This document shows, piece after piece, positions 1-11,563 of a DNA stretch of 64,000 nt. The stretch spans positions 1 through 64,000 of the forward strand of contig CAJNDS010002292.1 in the NCBI GenBank assembly GCA_905221605.1, written 5' to 3'. Below the pieces are notes generated by a model that saw only the letters and a list, made by a program, of their open reading frames with translations, did no database searches and was not told where the DNA came from. The position numbers and the translations under genes were made by a program. This DNA is from Symbiodinium natans (Eukaryota > Sar > Dinophyceae > Suessiales > Symbiodiniaceae). How positions within the stretch are numbered: position 1 is the stretch's first letter; every line of letters begins with the position of its first letter.

Positions 1-276
1 GCCCGACAAAGACGCCCGACGCCCGACGCCCGACGCACGACGCGCGACGCACGTCGCAAGACGCACGACCCACGACGCGCGACGCGCGACGCACGACGAC
101 GACGCCCGACGACGACGACGACGACGCCGACGACGACCCGACGACGACGACACCCGACGACGACCACGACGACGACGACGATGACGACGACGACGAACGA
201 CGCACGACGCACGACGCACGACCCACGACGACGCACGACGCACGACGCACGACGGACGACGCACGACGGACGACGC

Positions 277-352
<76 letters not shown>

Positions 353-390
353 ACGACGACGACGACACGACGACGACGACGACCTGGTAA
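1..390. repeat. CGA/ACG-type trinucleotide and hexamer repeat tract
   Basis: The first 390 bases are built almost entirely from CGA, ACG and GCACGA units. They are imperfect on the left and close to pure (ACG)n from about 270 to 350. Open frames across the tract encode only Thr/Asp/Arg runs and I do not treat them as genes. The left end may continue beyond the window. Confidence 0.95.
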
Positions 391-529
391 TGCCAGGTAA
401 TGCGCTTTGTAATGCCATAAAACAAAGCACGCTCGTAATATCCTGGTAATGCCAGGTGATGCGCTCATCTTGGAAGTGAAGTAAAAGTCCTGTTTAATAT
501 TTTAGCTTTGTAATGCCACAAAACAAAGC
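383..529. repeat. Two interleaved small hairpin repeats
   Basis: Two short inverted repeats each occur twice. One is CCTGGTAATGCCAGG (383-397 and 442-456), with 5-bp arms around TAATG. The other runs GCTTTGT...AACAAAGC around an AATGCCA core (404-428 and 505-529). Both share the AATGCC core. A further partial copy of the first, GGTAATGCCAG, lies at 12984-12994, so the element is dispersed. Confidence 0.85.
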
Positions 530-640
530 ACGATTGAAAACAATGAAAGCATGCAATGAAAGCATGCAGCAACATGGCAAATGATCAACACCTGAACTCA
601 ACGGTTCAAGCGGTCAACAATGCTTCGACATTTTCGGCCA

Positions 641-1000
641 CCCAGCACCCTAAATTTTCCGGAAATTTAGGGAGCTGGGCCGTGGCTTCTGAACATGATC
701 AGGCTGCATCCGTTTCCTAAATTTCCTGAAAATTTTGGGTGTGTAAATTTTCGGAAAATTTAGGAAAGCGATGAAGCAAATTTTCCGGAAATTTAGGGAC
801 CGAGGCTTCGGGCTACCCGGAACCAGAAATTTTCCAGAAATTTAGGGGAGCGAATCCGGCTTGCGGCCGTCGAAGAGGCCCAGCCTTTCAAAGGGCACAG
901 CCCAAGCCCCAAAATTTCCCGGAAATTTTGGGTCCCGGGTAGGCCAAAGCGGCTTGCTCGCCGGGGTCCAGAAATTTCCGGAAAATTTTGGGGCTGGGGC
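641..1000. repeat. Cluster of seven AAATTTTCCGGAAATTT near-palindromes
   Basis: Near-palindromic copies lie at about 641-679, 715-740, 741-765, 775-800, 825-848, 905-932 and 968-996. Each is centred on TTTCCGGAAA or a close variant and is usually flanked by CCC/GGG or CCT/AGG. The first is the most complete: a 39-bp inverted repeat starting CCCAGCACCCTAAATTT. Single-strand folding would give a stable stem. No gene is seen here. Confidence 0.9.
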
Positions 1001-1079
1001 ACTCCGAGGCGTGACGCACCGCATAGGGCTGGTTTGACCGTAGCGTTTTATAGAGTAGATATCTTCAAGAATCGTAAAA

Positions 1080-1680
1080 TTGGCAAAATATTGTGTCAAG
1101 CGTCCTCCTATAACCCCTTAATTGAAAATAATGTATCCAGAGCTTTCATAGGATTCTAGAAATGAACCATGATTTTTATTCAATATTAATTAATTTTATT
1201 AATAGAAATCGGTTTTCGGGTCACATTCTTAAAGTTTCCTTCCACTGATTATATTTTTTAAGAGATATATATAGCCTCCAAATTAAATAAATCTAATTAA
1301 GAGTAGTTTCTCTTTAAAAATTTGAAATCAATTTTTCAAAATTCCGATTCTTCGAGAATATTCAATATTCAATTTAGAGAGAAAAGAAATTTATAATAAG
1401 AAATAAAAAAGAAAATCTTATCATATCGTAATTTATCGAGATTTATCAAAATCGATATTCAATATAAATGTATAAAATCAAAAAATATATATCATCTTCA
1501 AAAAAAAATATATATATATATATATCTATATCTATATATATATATATATGATTTAGAAAGTATCCATCGATTCTATCGATGATATCCCATTCCCGGGAGA
1601 TTTGGAATAAGAATCGAGGATAGATAAATCTAAATATCATTCAATGGAAAAAGACTCTGAAATAATTCCACGAGCCCGAA
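1080..1680. other. AT-rich island with no gene seen
   Basis: Base composition changes abruptly to AT-rich, with poly-A/T runs, TTCGAGAATATTCAATATTC-like stretches and a TA/TCTA microsatellite. The flanks and the rest of the window are GC-balanced. No open frame of protein-like composition was found. It could be an intergenic insertion, an organelle or foreign fragment, or an assembly join. Confidence 0.75.
1508..1550. repeat. (TA)n / TATCTA microsatellite
   Basis: An alternating TA run is interrupted by two TC steps, inside the AT-rich island. Confidence 0.9.
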
Positions 1681-1884
1681 AGCCCATCAGGACAAGCTAC
1701 GTAGAACCCGAAAATCCTCATGATCATTACATTTGGTGAGCTAGTGCCCTTTGCATGAGTTCGGAAACATACCATTCATGCATAATCAAGTTGAGCGTGT
1801 GTCAGTGGCAGACCTGTTTGCAGAATCATTGCATGTGGTGTTACAAACAAACCAACGGCGGGCTTGGACAAGTTGATCATTGTT

Positions 1885-2126
1885 CCCCTTGATTTTGCGA
1901 CACATACCAAACTGCATCAAGCTACATCTAAACGGTTGCTTCAGCAGGTGATGCACAGCATCTTCCTCGGCCTCGGCCACGTCAGCTTCCACTTTGCGAA
2001 CACGTAAACACATGAACCTCACCGGGCTATTGCTTGGCTATCACTGAGGCTGCGACAGGTCAAGACATCTTGTTTGACGTTGTCCCAATGCACAGCATCA
2101 TCTGGGGAGATGAGCTTCTTGTACAT
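1885..2126 (-). CDS. Two exon-like coding pieces, product unknown
   Basis: I do not recognise this product. On the minus strand 2126-2050 starts with ATG and reads MYKKLISPDDAVHWDNVKQD, ending TGTCGCAG. A second protein-like piece (about 2019-1885) contains KVEADVAEAEEDAVHHLLKQ and PFRCSLMQFGMCRKIK. Their natural composition suggests coding exons, either a separate short gene downstream of the gene at 2197-5421 or extra exons of it. No continuation was found in the AT-rich island further along. Confidence 0.4.
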
Positions 2127-2196
2127 CTCCTGTGTAAAGGCTTGGGTGCCTCAGCTCGCGCTGGTGATGAAACTCTCACTGGGCAACTTGACAGCA

Positions 2197-3554
2197 TCAA
2201 CTGAGCAAGGAGCCTGGCTTCTCAGCAGAATTCTGGCTTAGGCAGCCTGTATTGTTCGCGGGCATAGCCCCGGGCTTCTTGTCTGGAAGCTCAATCTGGA
2301 CGAAGGTCTGGTCGGCATCTCCCTTTTGGCAATCTGCGATTGACTGCGTCAGCGAGTCCCCATCTGCGTACTTGGAATAGGCATCGAGTACACATTTGAT
2401 TCTTCCAAGGCCACGGTACTCGGTGTGCTGTTTCTGCGACTGCAAGAGGGCCGTTTCCTTTGCCTTGCCTTCATCGAAGAAGGCCTTGAAATTGGACTGA
2501 TAGCACATGACATACGCAACACAATCCGTTCGATGGGCTATTCGATCACATGCCGCATCCTCAAGCCTGACCTGGAGCTTCTGACAGTCAAGCCGTTTGG
2601 CGTTGTAAGCAGCATCTTTGCCACCCATTCCATCACGCTTCTGGTCTCCACCATAACATTCACGAGCCTTCTCAAGCTTCATTTGCGCGGCAGTGTTTGA
2701 AGCGTTGAAGGCACTTTCCCACGAGTTTAGCTGTGACGCAAAGTGATCGCGAAAATGTTTGATGTAACCTCGGACGGTGGCATACTCGTGGGAGTTCGAT
2801 CGGTGGTTGCAGAATCCACTGGCTGGAAATTTGTTCAAGGCATCAAACTCGTTCTTGCGCTGGACTTCACTTGACGTTCGTGCCGTCAACTCACTCTCGC
2901 AAGCCTCCAGCTCAATCTTCAAACTGGACTCTTCGAGGCGGCACTTGGCATGATCCTTCGCTAAGCTGTCCACAGATTGCAGGTCGTGTGAAGCAGCCTC
3001 ATAGAGCCCTTGGCAAGACGTGAAATCAGACCAAGCCTGATCAAGGGTTTCTTGAGTCAACCTTGCCTGTTGCTGTACCATCATCTCCATGTGCGTTACC
3101 ATCTTGTGAATCTCTGTGACTGTATTTGTCAATCCTGGCGTTCCTCGCTGCTTCTCAAGGGCAAGAAGCGCGGTTTCGATGTTCTCCAGGCTCACGGGCA
3201 GCTTGTCCCCACTAGTGAGGCTGCGTAACAAGGAGGCCCGGCCTGACAGCGATGTGGCTTTGGCAGCTTCAGCTGCAAGCACGGATGCTGCAATAAAGGC
3301 AGCACATCTTCCGAGCGAAAGATAAGTCTGCATTAGGAGAGCTTGAACTGGACTTCGTCCATCAAGAACTGATGCGGCTGCCCTGAAAGCCAGAACAGCT
3401 GCAAGATCTCGCTTGTTTCTCAATGGCTTCACACTCACAGAACACGAGAACTTTAAGACGTGACTCTCAAACTCAGCATCAGGTTTGGATGAATCACTCA
3501 AGCAATCTCGCCAGGTCGTCTTCTGCCTACTTTCAAACAGGCGGCGCGTGGATT
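2197..3554 (-). CDS. Large terminal exon, helical Cys-rich C-terminus
   Basis: The minus-strand frame is open from an in-frame stop at 3609-3607 to TGA at 2199-2197. The first ATG lies far inside (residue 57 if counting starts at position 3501), so this is more likely an exon than a complete gene. The likely acceptor is TTTGCAG just before 3554. Short helical repeats with paired cysteines are visible, for example CRLEESSLKIELEACESEL and CDRIAHRTDCVAYVMCYQ. Composition is natural on this strand, and shorter frames on the plus strand are shadows. Confidence 0.7.
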
Positions 3555-5421
3555 CTGCAAACCACGCTTTGTTTGAACTTAGAAATGAACAGCTTATGCA
3601 AAGACATCAGCAGAGACCTGGCGGCCAGGCTTCCCACTACTAGTGTGCAGGCAGATCACTCGTCGGGTGGATGCTCCAGTCCAGGCTCACTGCAGCAGAG
3701 GAATCATCAGAGGAATCATTTGGACTCTCACAGAACTCAGGACGGACAGTGGCACTGGCGCCGCTTGGAGGGCATGGCTACGTGGACTATGTTGGATCCA
3801 AAGATTCATACATCCGGACGTGGCAGCACAAATCCCTTGCTTTGAGGAGCATTCTGTTAAGCAGAACCGTTTCAAATCTCCAATCATTCTTGCTCTGAGG
3901 TTTCTGCGAGGGCCGGTGGAACATAGCGCCCGCCAATCTCACGGCCTTGACACCAAGAAGCTAGCGCCTACCTCAAAGGCTGTGTACGAGATCGGCTACT
4001 GTTAACATTGTAACATAAGGCTGTGGAACCGGCCGCCGTCCAGGGAAAGGTAGTTCTGTGAAGAACTGGCAGGCATGTACCCAACATATACCCCAGTGTT
4101 TCATGCACAGCTGGACATGACAAGGCCTCCTCCAGGAGGGCAGTTCGAAGTTCATTGGTGGCAGAGGGTTGGCACGGTAAATGGCGCCCTTACCTCCCAC
4201 GCAACGCATGCAACATGACGAGATTTCTGAGAACCGGCTCAGGCTTCTGCAGAGCTGCCACGCCTGCCGGGGTCTTTGAAAAAGGAAGCCGCGCACTTGA
4301 TGCACTTGCGTTCTATTGCCTTCTGGGGAGCGCGCCATTAAGCTGCCGACCACAAACAACACTGGGACTGGCCATTCCAGCCACTGCCTTCACGACGACT
4401 CAACACTACGAGTTAGAGTTGCACACACACACACAAACAAGTCACCACCAAACAAACTCGCCTCGCTCTGTGGTCTGCAGTCGGCCCCGTCCTGTAATCT
4501 TGACCAGGGAAGCTGCCCCCTACAGTATGATGAGCTGCTATGCCTGTCTGCATCGCCAATGTCTCCAATCCACGGCTGGTAGGCAACCACGTGACCAGTA
4601 GTCAAACTCCTGCCGCCAGCGAGCTTACATTCAGAGCTTTGCAGTTGAGCTACTCCTGTCCTGGCAACAACGTTCACCGCGTACTGGCCCAGCTTCAGGT
4701 CCTGCACGAAAAGACTGATGTAAACGGGGGCTAAAAGCTCGAGTCTTTGGATCTGGCCTCGATGAATGCTTCGCTGCCGCCATCGACAACGATCCTCTTT
4801 AAAGAACGCAACGAATGCCTCAGCCGACATCGGTCACGGCGTTTGTCGGCCATGGCTGCTTCCATTCAAGACTTCCGGCTTCTCTGCGCAAGACGCACGC
4901 ATCGAGCGAGTCCGCATGTATATTCTGCATCTGAATTGGGTGGTACTGCTCGGGAACTGTCAGGGGCCTGAGACAGCTGTGAGTTTTTTGGATCCTTGCT
5001 GGTTCGTTGCAAGTGCCCGTATCCCTTGGAGTGTCCAGTCCCAGAGAATCCCGCAGAGTATCCCTGGAGTGCCCCCCGCACCCCCAGCCAGCATCGGATT
5101 GGGCGATGATCCCGAGACAACGCGATGAATCTTGATGTTCGAAGCTACCAAATTGCGGATTCTCAATCGCTTCAGGCCCGGCCACCGCACAAGCTCCGAC
5201 ATTGCACGCCCCAACCGTGTATGCCATAGCGAGAACTCACACATGTCCTGCATCTGGCAGTTGGCTCGCTCACAGCTGGAATCAGCACCCAAGGCGCGAA
5301 CTCCAGGTACATCCCACATGCCGTGGACATGTTTGAAGTCAGCTTTGCCATTCTGCCATAGAAGACCTGCCGCCAGAACAACGAGACAGCTTCTCCTAGA
5401 AGGCGACATGCAGGAACACAT
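2197..5421 (-). CDS. Predicted secreted Cys-rich protein, multi-exon, unknown function
   Basis: I do not recognise this gene. A real ATG at 5421 opens an N-terminus with a basic stretch then a hydrophobic core (RRSCLVVLAAGLLW), a good signal peptide. It continues through ADSSCERANCQMQDMCEF in an exon ending near 5110. A middle piece around 4740-4550 reads PVYISLFVQDLKLGQYAVNV. The last and longest exon is 3554-2197, with a TTTGCAG acceptor and a TGA stop at 2199-2197. It encodes about 450 residues, helical in character, with about 15 cysteines spaced along it. No membrane segment follows the signal peptide, so secretion is inferred. Intermediate splice sites are unresolved and the pieces could belong to two genes. 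Confidence 0.55.
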
Positions 5422-5429
5422 GCAATGAC

Positions 5430-5900
5430 TCGCAGCAAGCCTCGTAGCGTGCTTGCGGATTCACATCATGACCTCACAGCTTGCACATGCTGCCAGACTG
5501 TTCTCTTTATTTCACTCATCCACTCGGGTTACCCAGTCCGCAACTGCCTATACAAAGTCTATACCGAATCAGCAGCGGTTGAGTTCACTCAGATCATTCA
5601 GTGATGTGGTCATCTAAGTTCACATAGCACCCTGCCTTGGCCGAAGAGCCGCGCTGCTTCCCATCCCTTTCCCAGCTCTCTCGGCTCTCTCAACTCTCTG
5701 AACGACAAGGACACAAGGAATCGAGCAGGACCTGGAGATACCTGGAGCTTCTCAGGCTCACACGACGTACACCCCTCCGTCTCGCTGGCTTACCACCAGA
5801 GACCTTGAACCGCAGGGAGCAAGATCGAGTGAGACAGGCGCCGAAGGAGCGCAGAGTTTTTGTCAACCTACTGAGGTGAGGAGCCTTACTAGCCGGACAT
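5430..5900. other. Intergenic stretch upstream of the 5421 start
   Basis: No protein-like frame is convincing on either strand. The segment should hold the 5' region of the minus-strand gene starting at 5421. Dinoflagellate promoters lack a standard TATA box and I could not pick one out. Confidence 0.4.
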
Positions 5901-6165
5901 GACAGGACGTAGTTACAACAGCATGGCGGTGACAGATGTGTTGGAGGTATTGCAATCGATCAAATCAAGAGATCAGCCTTTTGAGCCCAGCCTCTTGAGG
6001 TTCCCAGCATCCAACCAGGTGACATCGGCTGCATCCTGCAAACAAACTCATCAGCTTCCACCGAGCGACCCGCAATTATCTCTTTGGGCGTGCGGCCCGT
6101 CCTGAGCTGCAAGGATGTAGCGCGCATAGCGGCCATCAACAGATGACACCTGACGCATTTGACAT

Positions 6166-8911
6166 CTAGGCGTGCGTGTGCTGTACTCTGTTCACTGACA
6201 TTCGGCACAACATCCACAGAGTTGCCAACACCTGTATCCACTCATTCATCTTTCGGCTCATTCTCAGCCGTGAGATGCTACCCTCTAGGTCCAGTAGATG
6301 TTCCCCACCTGGTACCAAGAACGAGCCACAAGAAGAGAAGAGGAGCATGCGAAAACTACAGGGAAATGAACTCAGCCAAGCGCCGGGAGCGCCACTCGGA
6401 ACACCCGCCTGCCCAAGGGCAAGGAAATCTCCGATTGTGTGAGATGCACTCGTAATTGTGTCATGCAGTGTGATACACGTGCAAGTTCTGCAAGCTCCAT
6501 GTCCATGCCTTGATCTCAGGACGCAGTCCAGCTTGAAGTCGCACTTTGCCCGCACAAACCTGAAGCAGAGGGGGGGATAATTCACGGAGGAGGAGACTCT
6601 GAGTCATCATGGCTCAGCTATGCTCAACATTGGCACAGCAGGGATCAGCAGGCCGCAGGGGCTCAGCAGGGCTCGACAACTTCACACCACTCCTGAGCCG
6701 AAAGCCTCGAGATCCAGCACGACATCCTCAAGGGCACAGGGAATACGAGAAGGTGAAGAAGGGCACAAGGAGAACCTGCTATCGCCTCATGTCATGATGA
6801 ACCAGTGATGAGTCATGCTAAATTGATGCTTGTGCCATTTAAAGCACGGCCATGCACGGCCTCCACGTCCTCATCAGGCACGATTGCGTAGCTGAGACTG
6901 TGAGATCCTGACAAAAGTTTCGCGGCATTGCACGGCTCAGCGTGGAATGTGCCACGCATTCCATGCGGCCGCCGCTAAGGGCGTCTCCATCAAGCATTCC
7001 TTCCAGTGGATCACCAAGCATCAGCGGCGTACCTTGTGCGCTTATCTCACACAAAGTCAAGCTAATTAGCTATTTACACGTGCCTGGATGCCATCCATAG
7101 CCACGGATAGCAATCCTGGGCAAGCATTAAGCTGCCTTTTCAACCTTCTCGCATACCCGGCTTGGGCATTGGCGGTACAGCCTGCACTCGGTAGGAGATC
7201 ACCGCCACGCTGACCCCGTGGCAGGCACCTGGAGGCGGGTTCCCCACAAAATCTGCCGTGAGACACCAAAAAACAACCGATCCGTTGGCATTCAGATATG
7301 GTGCAGCAATTGTTGTGGTGATTCTTGACCATGTCGGCCTGTGCCATCTGTGCTGTCTGACCGCTGCGCCTGCACAGCTTCTCCAGAAAAAAAGTGCATC
7401 AGCTTAAAAGCTTATGCAGCTATGCACTTGCAAAACAATATCAAACATCAAGCGCGGCTGCCCGACCACCATCGCCACAAGTTGCCAGCGTGAGTTGACG
7501 ATCCCACGTTGGCTGGCATGGAATCTCAACACTCTCAGATTCTCCGGTTCTCCCGGCATGCAACTTCTGACGCGTCGGGAGCCTGAAGCTCTGCTGTGAC
7601 GCCACTGAGGCATCCTCAACATCAAGACAGCACAACAGGCCAACAACAGGAACCTTGCGAAGATTTCGAAAAGATGCTAGAAGAGTTTGGCAAGTCTCTT
7701 TGTCGCACTCCAAGACATACATCTTCACCTCAACTGTCAAGTTTTGCAGGGTGCCACAGCCACGGGTGATTCAACATTAGAAGGTGAAGAAACCCAACTT
7801 GCCAGCACTGCTGCATGCACCTCGCATTCAAGGCTGCGGCAAGACTCATCTCTGGATCACCAGGATCGTACGGGACTGCAAGCGGCTAAGCGACTTTGAG
7901 CAAGACTAAGAGTCCTCCTCCCTGAAAGTTTAGCAGCTCGAAGTCATGAAGGCATCTCGACTGACTGGCATGTGGCTGACGCCCGGACTCTGAACGGTCA
8001 GTGTTGACATCGACGTGTGCTGGCGCGTATTGAACACGAAGTATTCCTTGCTCCACGTCACACTTCTCAGCATTAGCATCTATTTCAGCTTCATGACAAA
8101 AACTGAGGTGCATACTGCTTTGCTTGGCGCCGCAACAAAGTGCAGAGGCCTTGATTCATGAAGCAATTTTTTCAATCGCTATCCAAACAAATGCATGTGC
8201 GTGAAGTTGTGAAGCCTGCGACAAACAAGGAATGAGGACCTGAGGAACCAACTTGCCACCATCGAGAATTATGGAATACGCGTCCTCGTCCGCCGTTTCT
8301 CCGCAGACACGTTTGACGACCGGCTGAGTTTGCTCGAGTCCTCGAAGACCGCCTCGAGCTGGAAGTCCACTGCTGCATACTCGCCTGTACATGCGTGGCC
8401 AGCTGCCATTACCATCAAGCACTCTTTGCAAGATAGATTCCGCTCCAAACTGTTGTTTTTTCTGCTCATGCAGCAGAATCGATCCAATGATGTATGGGAA
8501 CGCTGGGATATTGCTCTCCTTCTCGGCTGTTGTAGGCTTGCGCAGATATCCACTACTTTGTTCTTCTGCGTCGTCTAGGCCTCCAGCTGTTCCTGCCTGG
8601 ACTGTCACAAAATCCTGAGGCCTTTTCTCCACCAGCTGCTGAAGAGAACCCTCGCCCGGCCCTAAGCTTTGAACACTTTGAACCGCTTTGGCACCCAAGC
8701 CTTCTGCTGCCACAACGGCACCGAAAAAACTGACTGCAAAATCCTGCGGAACTCTCCGGTTCTGTTCCGGGCCACAGAGCACTCTCAATGCCACCGGCTG
8801 TGAGCCCCAAAATGCCCCAACATGTCCCAGCAACGGAGACGTTCGGGCGGGCATGGACGCCAGTTCCAAGCAGAGCACAAAGAAAACATTACAGCATACT
8901 ATAAGGTGCAC
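6166..8911 (-). CDS. Exon-like segments of an unknown minus-strand gene
   Basis: I do not recognise this product. Protein-like minus-strand pieces are: 8911-8385 (hydrophobic start VFFVLCLELASMPA, later KESNIPAFPYIIGSILL); 8100-7890 (EIDANAEKCDVEQGILRVQY); 7740-7445 (VEVKMYVLECDKETCQTLLA); 7340-7090 (Cys-rich, GRFCGEPASRCLPRGQRGGD); 7050-6860 (GTPLMLGDPLEGMLDGDALS); 6570-6480 (CDFKLDCVLRSRHGHGAC). They are in consistent orientation and separated by 80-300 bases. The frame at 8911 begins with GTG, not ATG; the first ATG is 19 codons in. This set may continue the gene starting at 10365. Confidence 0.4.
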
Positions 8912-8950
8912 GATAGTATACTCTAGTAAACCTTATACTAAGTATACTTC
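8897..8950. repeat. Small inverted repeat with AGTATACT cores
   Basis: TACTATAAGGT (8897-8907) and ACCTTATACTA (8930-8940) form arms matching at 10 of 11 positions, with GATAGTATAC and AGTATACT inside and beside them. It sits at the 5' edge of the coding-like segment at 8911. Confidence 0.6.
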
Positions 8951-9487
8951 CGTACACTAAAATATCTACATGGTGAGCGAACACCGGGAGAAGTGCAAGC
9001 CCATCTCCCAGCGGAGTGTACAAAGAGGGCACTCAAACACAAGTCTCCCAGACTGCACTCTTCTGCTACGCAGAGCTGCTAACCTCTTTCCCTTTTGCCT
9101 GAGCCATCCTGAGCCCTTCCTACCAACAACTCGTGGAAAGCCGGAAAGCCTGACCGAAGCTCCACTTGGACGGTGAGGACACAAGGTACCTCTCCAAGCC
9201 AGCGAATGAAACTGCAAAAAAAGGAAGAGGCTTCTTGGGCAAACATGGCAATGACCAGGATGAGCTGTCTCCTCGGCCGCAGAAAACACGGCTTCCCCAC
9301 CATCGGGCTTGTGCGTGGCATGGCAGCATGGGCACCTCAGAAAATGTTTTCAACTCCATGGAGACGTACCCACCGGAGGCAGCTTCGTGGGGCGTGTACC
9401 TCGGATACTGCCGATGATTCGTTAAGGCCCCAACCCAAACCCCCCCAAACCCGCTTGCCCCGGAAAGAGCAACACACACAGGAAGAC

Positions 9488-10365
9488 TCAAGTTGGGAAG
9501 CACATCAGCCATTGGCATAGGTTCAGGTCCAAAGCCCGCCGCTTGATTCTTGCAGATTGGTATGGTTGATGGCTCTCGGGCAGCTTGAAGGTTGCACTTC
9601 CGGGCACGTCCGCTGCATGGAAAATTTCATCATCGAAGGTTTGGGTTAGGCCATTTCTTCGTGCACCTTCTTCCCAGAAAAGCGCATTTGTCAGCCAGGA
9701 TACGCTCTGTCGGCTAAGTTCGTTGGTAGCGGAATCCTGGCATCTGCACTCAGCAGAACCTGGCTGCAAGCCAACGTGGGATGTCTTGGAACATCTTGGT
9801 CTGAGTGGCGCTTATTCTGCTACTGGTTGGCGCAGATCATGCTACAATCAAGACATGAAATACATGAACACGACTCCACTTCCATCTTCTTCCTGCCTGT
9901 GAGCATCGCTCTTGGCCCAGGTGTCCTTTGAGAGCAGTCACGAACAAAACCTTCTGTGACCAATGTAGCTTGGAGCGGTCTCCTTGACACGAGAAGCGGA
10001 GGCTCACTTTCGTGCTCGGATTGTTGATGTACAGCTGATACCTGTGATACCGGCAATTGCAATTGGCTGGGCTTCAGCCTCACTTTTCATTCCCTGCGAG
10101 TTTGGCAGTGTGATGCTGAATAAGACTGCATGTGGTCCAGAAAACGGATACAAATTCGAAAAGCATGAAGGCAAAACGCACGGCAGCCTGATGCTGTGTT
10201 CTCCACGCGAACAAAGCTGTCCTGAGGCTTTTCGAGGAATCTCGGCGCCGAATGCAAGAACCAGCAGGCAACAGACAACAGCAGAAGAATCGTAAGTGCT
10301 TGACCGACACAGCTCTCGACGACGAGTCCGGGGAGCAACAGTTCACGCGTTCTCCTCAAAAACAT
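9488..10365 (-). CDS. 5' exons of an unknown secreted or membrane protein gene
   Basis: ATG at 10365 opens MFLRRTRELLLPGLVV and a strongly hydrophobic stretch at residues 22-38 (ALTILLLLSVACWFL), a signal anchor or late signal peptide. Further pieces on the same strand are about 10060-9840 (PPLLVSRRPLQATLVTEGFV) and 9769-9490 (NGLTQTFDDEIFHAADVPGS), and perhaps 9460-9300 (ASGGYVSMELKTFSEV). The first exon probably ends near 10220 at TTCGC|GTGG. Product unknown. It could be the start of the exon series that continues to about 6.2 kb. Confidence 0.45.
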
Positions 10366-10379
10366 CGGCGTCAGTGCAT

Positions 10380-10840
10380 GTGAGTCTCCCCTTGTAGGAC
10401 TACGAGGTCCTGTCCACTGCTGTTACCACATAGTCTGCCTCCCAGCCTGGGATGATTTGCTGATAAAACGACAAGGGCAAAACCGGGCACGACGAAGCCA
10501 AAAGTGTCTTAGCCCAGCTCCACGCGTCTTGCTTGCAACACGAAGTAGGATCAAACAGTGGAACGCTTCACCACATGCCTGAGGCATCACTAGACTTCAT
10601 TAGAAGCTGGCAAGCTAACGCGGAAGCAATGACGAAGGGCCTTGTGCATGCCGCGGCAGGTATATATCTGCGATGAACCCTTGCTCAGGTCAGAGTCTGC
10701 TGGATGCAGGGCCTCAGGAACATGAATACCCTTTCATTCACACAACCTTGTCAACACGCAATCCGAAAAACGAGCCTTCAAGGCGTCTTGCAGGAAATTC
10801 CTTGCGTCAGGGAAATAGGCTGAAATATGAAATATACTTC
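10380..10840. other. No gene seen
   Basis: Neither strand shows a frame of protein-like composition. This is upstream of the minus-strand start at 10365 and is probably intergenic or intron. Confidence 0.4.
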
Positions 10841-10969
10841 AGATCGCTTTCATCGCTGCGTCCCATTCTGAACATCGTGCAGGGGCTGATGCAGCCAAAT
10901 TATGGGCAACGGCAAATGACTAACTCCCACAGAGTGTTTCGTACAGTACCTCTCGATCCAGCCTCTTCT

Positions 10970-11150
10970 TCTCGGCAGAGTGAACCGCTGGGACGGCCTC
11001 AGAACCAGCAGCCATGATGTTCCGGCAGCTTCAGCATTGGGCGTGAACTGCAAGTATTCTAAGGGCTTGACATGACACGCGCAGTCAACCGAAATCTCAC
11101 CCGACAAGGTCATGACTTCCACCTCGACATGTCGCTCCGTACTCGCTGTC
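10970..11150 (-). CDS. Isolated exon-like segment
   Basis: A minus-strand frame reads ERHVEVEVMTLSGEISVDC and then HVKPLEYLQFTPNAEAAG, after a GGACAG acceptor-like site. It is too short to name and its gene is unknown. Confidence 0.4.
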
Positions 11151-11563
11151 CCTCACTCACTTTCCCCCCCTTGTGAAATTCCTTCTCGTTCCATCCTTCT
11201 TTTCCTCTCTTTAACTCTGGGTCCGGAGTTCATGCTGCCGTCATTTCATCATTTCATCATTGTTTGTCGCCGGCGTTTTCTGAGGTGCGGCGCCTCCGCT
11301 GTGCCATCATGTTGGCTCGAGCGGGGCCGCCCGTGATACTCCGCTCTACTTCTGGTGCCTTGTGCGGCTTTATTCTTCCGCTGAATGCCCTTTGCAACCT
11401 TTGCACGCCGGAATCTAGTGCGGTGCTTTGTCTCGTAGCATGTGCTGCAGATTGGAAAACCTCACCAGCTGTTTCCGCACCTAGCGCCTGTCGACTATCA
11501 CCTGCGCTGAGTTGTCTTGGTGCAATTGCTAGGTCTGCTAGGTGTGCGGGGCAGACAATGACA

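Noticed and set aside
8381-8911. A complete gene starting at 8911 with a signal peptide
   Set aside because: The supposed start is GTG and the first ATG is 19 codons in, after the hydrophobic part. It is better treated as an exon.
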